The notes under the pieces: generated by a model
Databases searched by the model: none
Told to the model about the DNA's origin: nothing
Seen by the model: the letters and a program-made list of their open reading frames with translations, nothing else
Program-made: the position numbers and the translations under genes
Part shown: positions 61,905 to 63,249 of the stretch, piece by piece
Layout: the number at the start of each line of letters is the position of its first letter
How positions within the stretch are numbered: the stretch's first letter is position 1
Assembly: GCA_021413675.1 (NCBI GenBank)
Contig: JAIOQA010000183.1
Location: 1 to 63,249 of the forward strand
From: Deltaproteobacteria bacterium
Lineage (GTDB): Bacteria > Myxococcota_A > Polyangia > Haliangiales > Haliangiaceae
Direction: 5' to 3'
DNA length: 63,249 bases

Positions 61905-63249
61905 TCAGGGGCTCGGCGCGCCCGGCATCAACATGCGCGCGAATCGATCGGGCGCACGCGCGCCGAGCGCGGCGAGCGCGTCGAGCGCGGCGTCCGCGGC
62001 GCGGGGATCGTCCGCGGCCAGCGCGCACCGCCAGCGCGCCGCCGCGCCGTGGGCCCGCATCCCGGCGCGCTCGAGCTCCTGATCGGCGATCGCCCACGCC
62101 GCGCGCGCGCCCGCCGGATCCCCGAGGAGCGTGAGCGCGCTGGCCACGTGCGCCGATCCGACGCCGCGCGTGAACGGGTGATCGATCCCGCGCACGGCGC
62201 GGGCGTGGCGCAGCGCCTGCCGCGTCGCGGCCCGATCACCGCCGGCGGCGACCGCCAGCAGGCTCCGCGCGAGCAGTTCGTGCGCCTCGAAGCGCACCAT
62301 CTGGAGCCCGCGCATCACGCCGAGCTGGCGGTAGGCGGTGGACGCGCAGGTGCGCGCGGTGGCGGCATCTCCCCGGTAGAGCGCGATCTGGATCTGGGCG
62401 AGCGCCACGTAGTGATGCTGCAGGTGGTAGCCGGCGTACGACCAGCCCGCGCGGCCCTCGTCGGTGGCGGCCTGCGCGGCGACTGGATCGTCGGCGGCGA
62501 GCCACGCCGCGTTCGAGTACCAGACCCGGAGGCCGGTCGCGCCGTACAGGTTGCCGCGATCGATCGCCGCGCGCAGCAGCGCCGGCACCTCGCGCCGCAG
62601 CGCGTGCAGATCGCCGGTGAAGTAGGTGCCGCCGATCCGGAAGAACGCCGCGGCCGTGCGCTCCCACTCGACGCCGACGCAGCTGGTGGCGAGCATGACG
62701 TCGGCCTGGTGACACGCGGGGATCGCCTGGGGAAAGTCGCCGCGGACGAACGATCCGATGCCGCGCACGAGCTGGACCAGCGCAAGCGTGTACGGGTCGC
62801 CCTGCGCATCGGCGAGCGCGTGGGCGCGATCGGCCAGCGCGATGGCCTTGGCGCGCGCGCCCTCGCCCGCCGCCGCGACGTAGCCCGACTCCATCGCGAG
62901 CCCGCGCGCGATCCGCACCGGCTCGCCGACCCGCAGCGCCTCGCGCAGGAACCGCGCCTGGCAATCGGCGCCGCGGATGTTGTCGATCAGCGACAGCCCG
63001 GTCGAGACCGCCCACAGCGCATCGAGGCGGCGCAGCGCGGCGCCGTCGTGGCTGCCGAGGCGCGGCGCACCCGGTCGCGCCGCGCGCAGGCCGCGCAGCC
63101 GCAGCCCGATGCGCGTCCCGACCAGCGACAGCAGCGCGCGGCGCGGGGTCGCCGCGAGGCGCAGGCCGAGCGCGCGCAGCACGCCCTCGATCTCGACCAG
63201 CCCGCGATCGACGTGGCCGCTCAGCAGCAGCTGCTCCGCGGCCTGCCGG
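61905..63249 (-). CDS. C-terminal TPR region of a Ser/Thr-kinase-type protein (runs off the window)
   Basis: The frame is open from the window edge to a stop at 61905, giving 447 residues with no start required inside the window. The order of segments (AAEQLLLSGHVDRGLVEIEG, VLRALGLRLAATPRRALLSL, then GLSLIDNIRGADCQARFL with LREALRVGEPVRIARGLAME, and Ala-rich TPR helices) matches the C-terminal half of myxobacterial PknK/adenylate-ATPase-type Ser/Thr kinases, where the kinase and an ATPase domain come first. The kinase domain itself is outside the window, so activity is inferred. TPR-like repeats continue to the end (ARAAWAIADQELERAG). Confidence 0.7.
   Translation of the reverse strand, partial: RQAAEQLLLSGHVDRGLVEIEGVLRALGLRLAATPRRALLSLVGTRIGLRLRGLRAARPGAPRLGSHDGAALRRLDALWAVSTGLSLIDNIRGADCQARFLREALRVGEPVRIARGLAMESGYVAAAGEGARAKAIALADRAHALADAQGDPYTLALVQLVRGIGSFVRGDFPQAIPACHQADVMLATSCVGVEWERTAAAFFRIGGTYFTGDLHALRREVPALLRAAIDRGNLYGATGLRVWYSNAAWLAADDPVAAQAATDEGRAGWSYAGYHLQHHYVALAQIQIALYRGDAATARTCASTAYRQLGVMRGLQMVRFEAHELLARSLLAVAAGGDRAATRQALRHARAVRGIDHPFTRGVGSAHVASALTLLGDPAGARAAWAIADQELERAGMRAHGAAARWRCALAADDPRAADAALDALAALGARAPDRFARMLMPGAPSP

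Overview
The window is a very GC-rich chromosomal segment with tightly packed genes. Stop/start overlaps of the ATGA, GTGA and TTGA type are common. The gene content points to a myxobacterium (Myxococcota), most likely the Haliangium/Kofleriaceae/Nannocystis side: many lipoproteins in tandem families, MopE-like Cys/Asp motifs, an AgmX/PglI-type C-terminal domain, a Ser/Thr-kinase-type TPR tail and numerous ECF-like sigma factors. This placement is inference; no rRNA or other taxonomic marker is present. No tRNA, rRNA or CRISPR array was seen.

Layout. 1-5.8 kb: a truncated AAA+ ATPase, a small lipoprotein, and eutB-eutC-eutL on the minus strand (ethanolamine ammonia-lyase plus one microcompartment shell protein), then a formylglycine-generating-enzyme-like protein and a PH/GRAM-like protein. 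5.8-8.8 kb: a frameshifted ECF sigma factor, small enzymes, an MBL-fold hydrolase and a SUI1/YciH protein. 8.8-14.5 kb: three tandem FG-GAP/VCBS-repeat lipoproteins. 14.5-22.1 kb: zinc ribbon, MBL hydrolase, VIT+AgmX protein, diheme cytochrome c-rhodanese fusion, a bacterial expansin, and two more lipoproteins. 22.1-23.6 kb: a two-gene graspetide-type RiPP locus (ATP-grasp ligase plus a 53-residue precursor), the most interesting find. 24-28 kb: YihY/BrkB membrane protein, TonB-dependent receptor and small proteins. 28-34 kb: a bacterial URC-type uracil-catabolism pair (URC1-like GTP cyclohydrolase II and URC4/DUF1688), with uracil phosphoribosyltransferase (upp) nearby. 34-38 kb: amtB, an XRE-cupin regulator, murA-hisG. 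39-49 kb: MopE-like lipoprotein, DGPF/YCII protein with its ECF42-type sigma factor, thioredoxin-like lipoprotein, lipB, lpdA, a Gly/Ala-rich protein and three tandem lipoproteins. 49-56 kb: HAD acid phosphatase and a branched-chain 2-oxoacid dehydrogenase operon with two E1-alpha genes. 56.3-60.7 kb: an apparently foreign, less GC-rich stretch with a decayed IS1182-type transposase and one 1083-residue lipoprotein. 60.7 kb to the end: a MetE-C-like protein and the tail of a kinase/TPR protein.

Metabolic links. lipB, lpdA and the E1/E2 genes are parts of lipoate-dependent oxoacid oxidation. eutBC, amtB and the URC genes all bear on acquiring or releasing ammonium. At least fifteen genes carry a TAnnnT box placed so that transcription would start 0-4 bases from the start codon, which suggests that leaderless mRNAs are common here. 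I used that spacing to choose several start codons.
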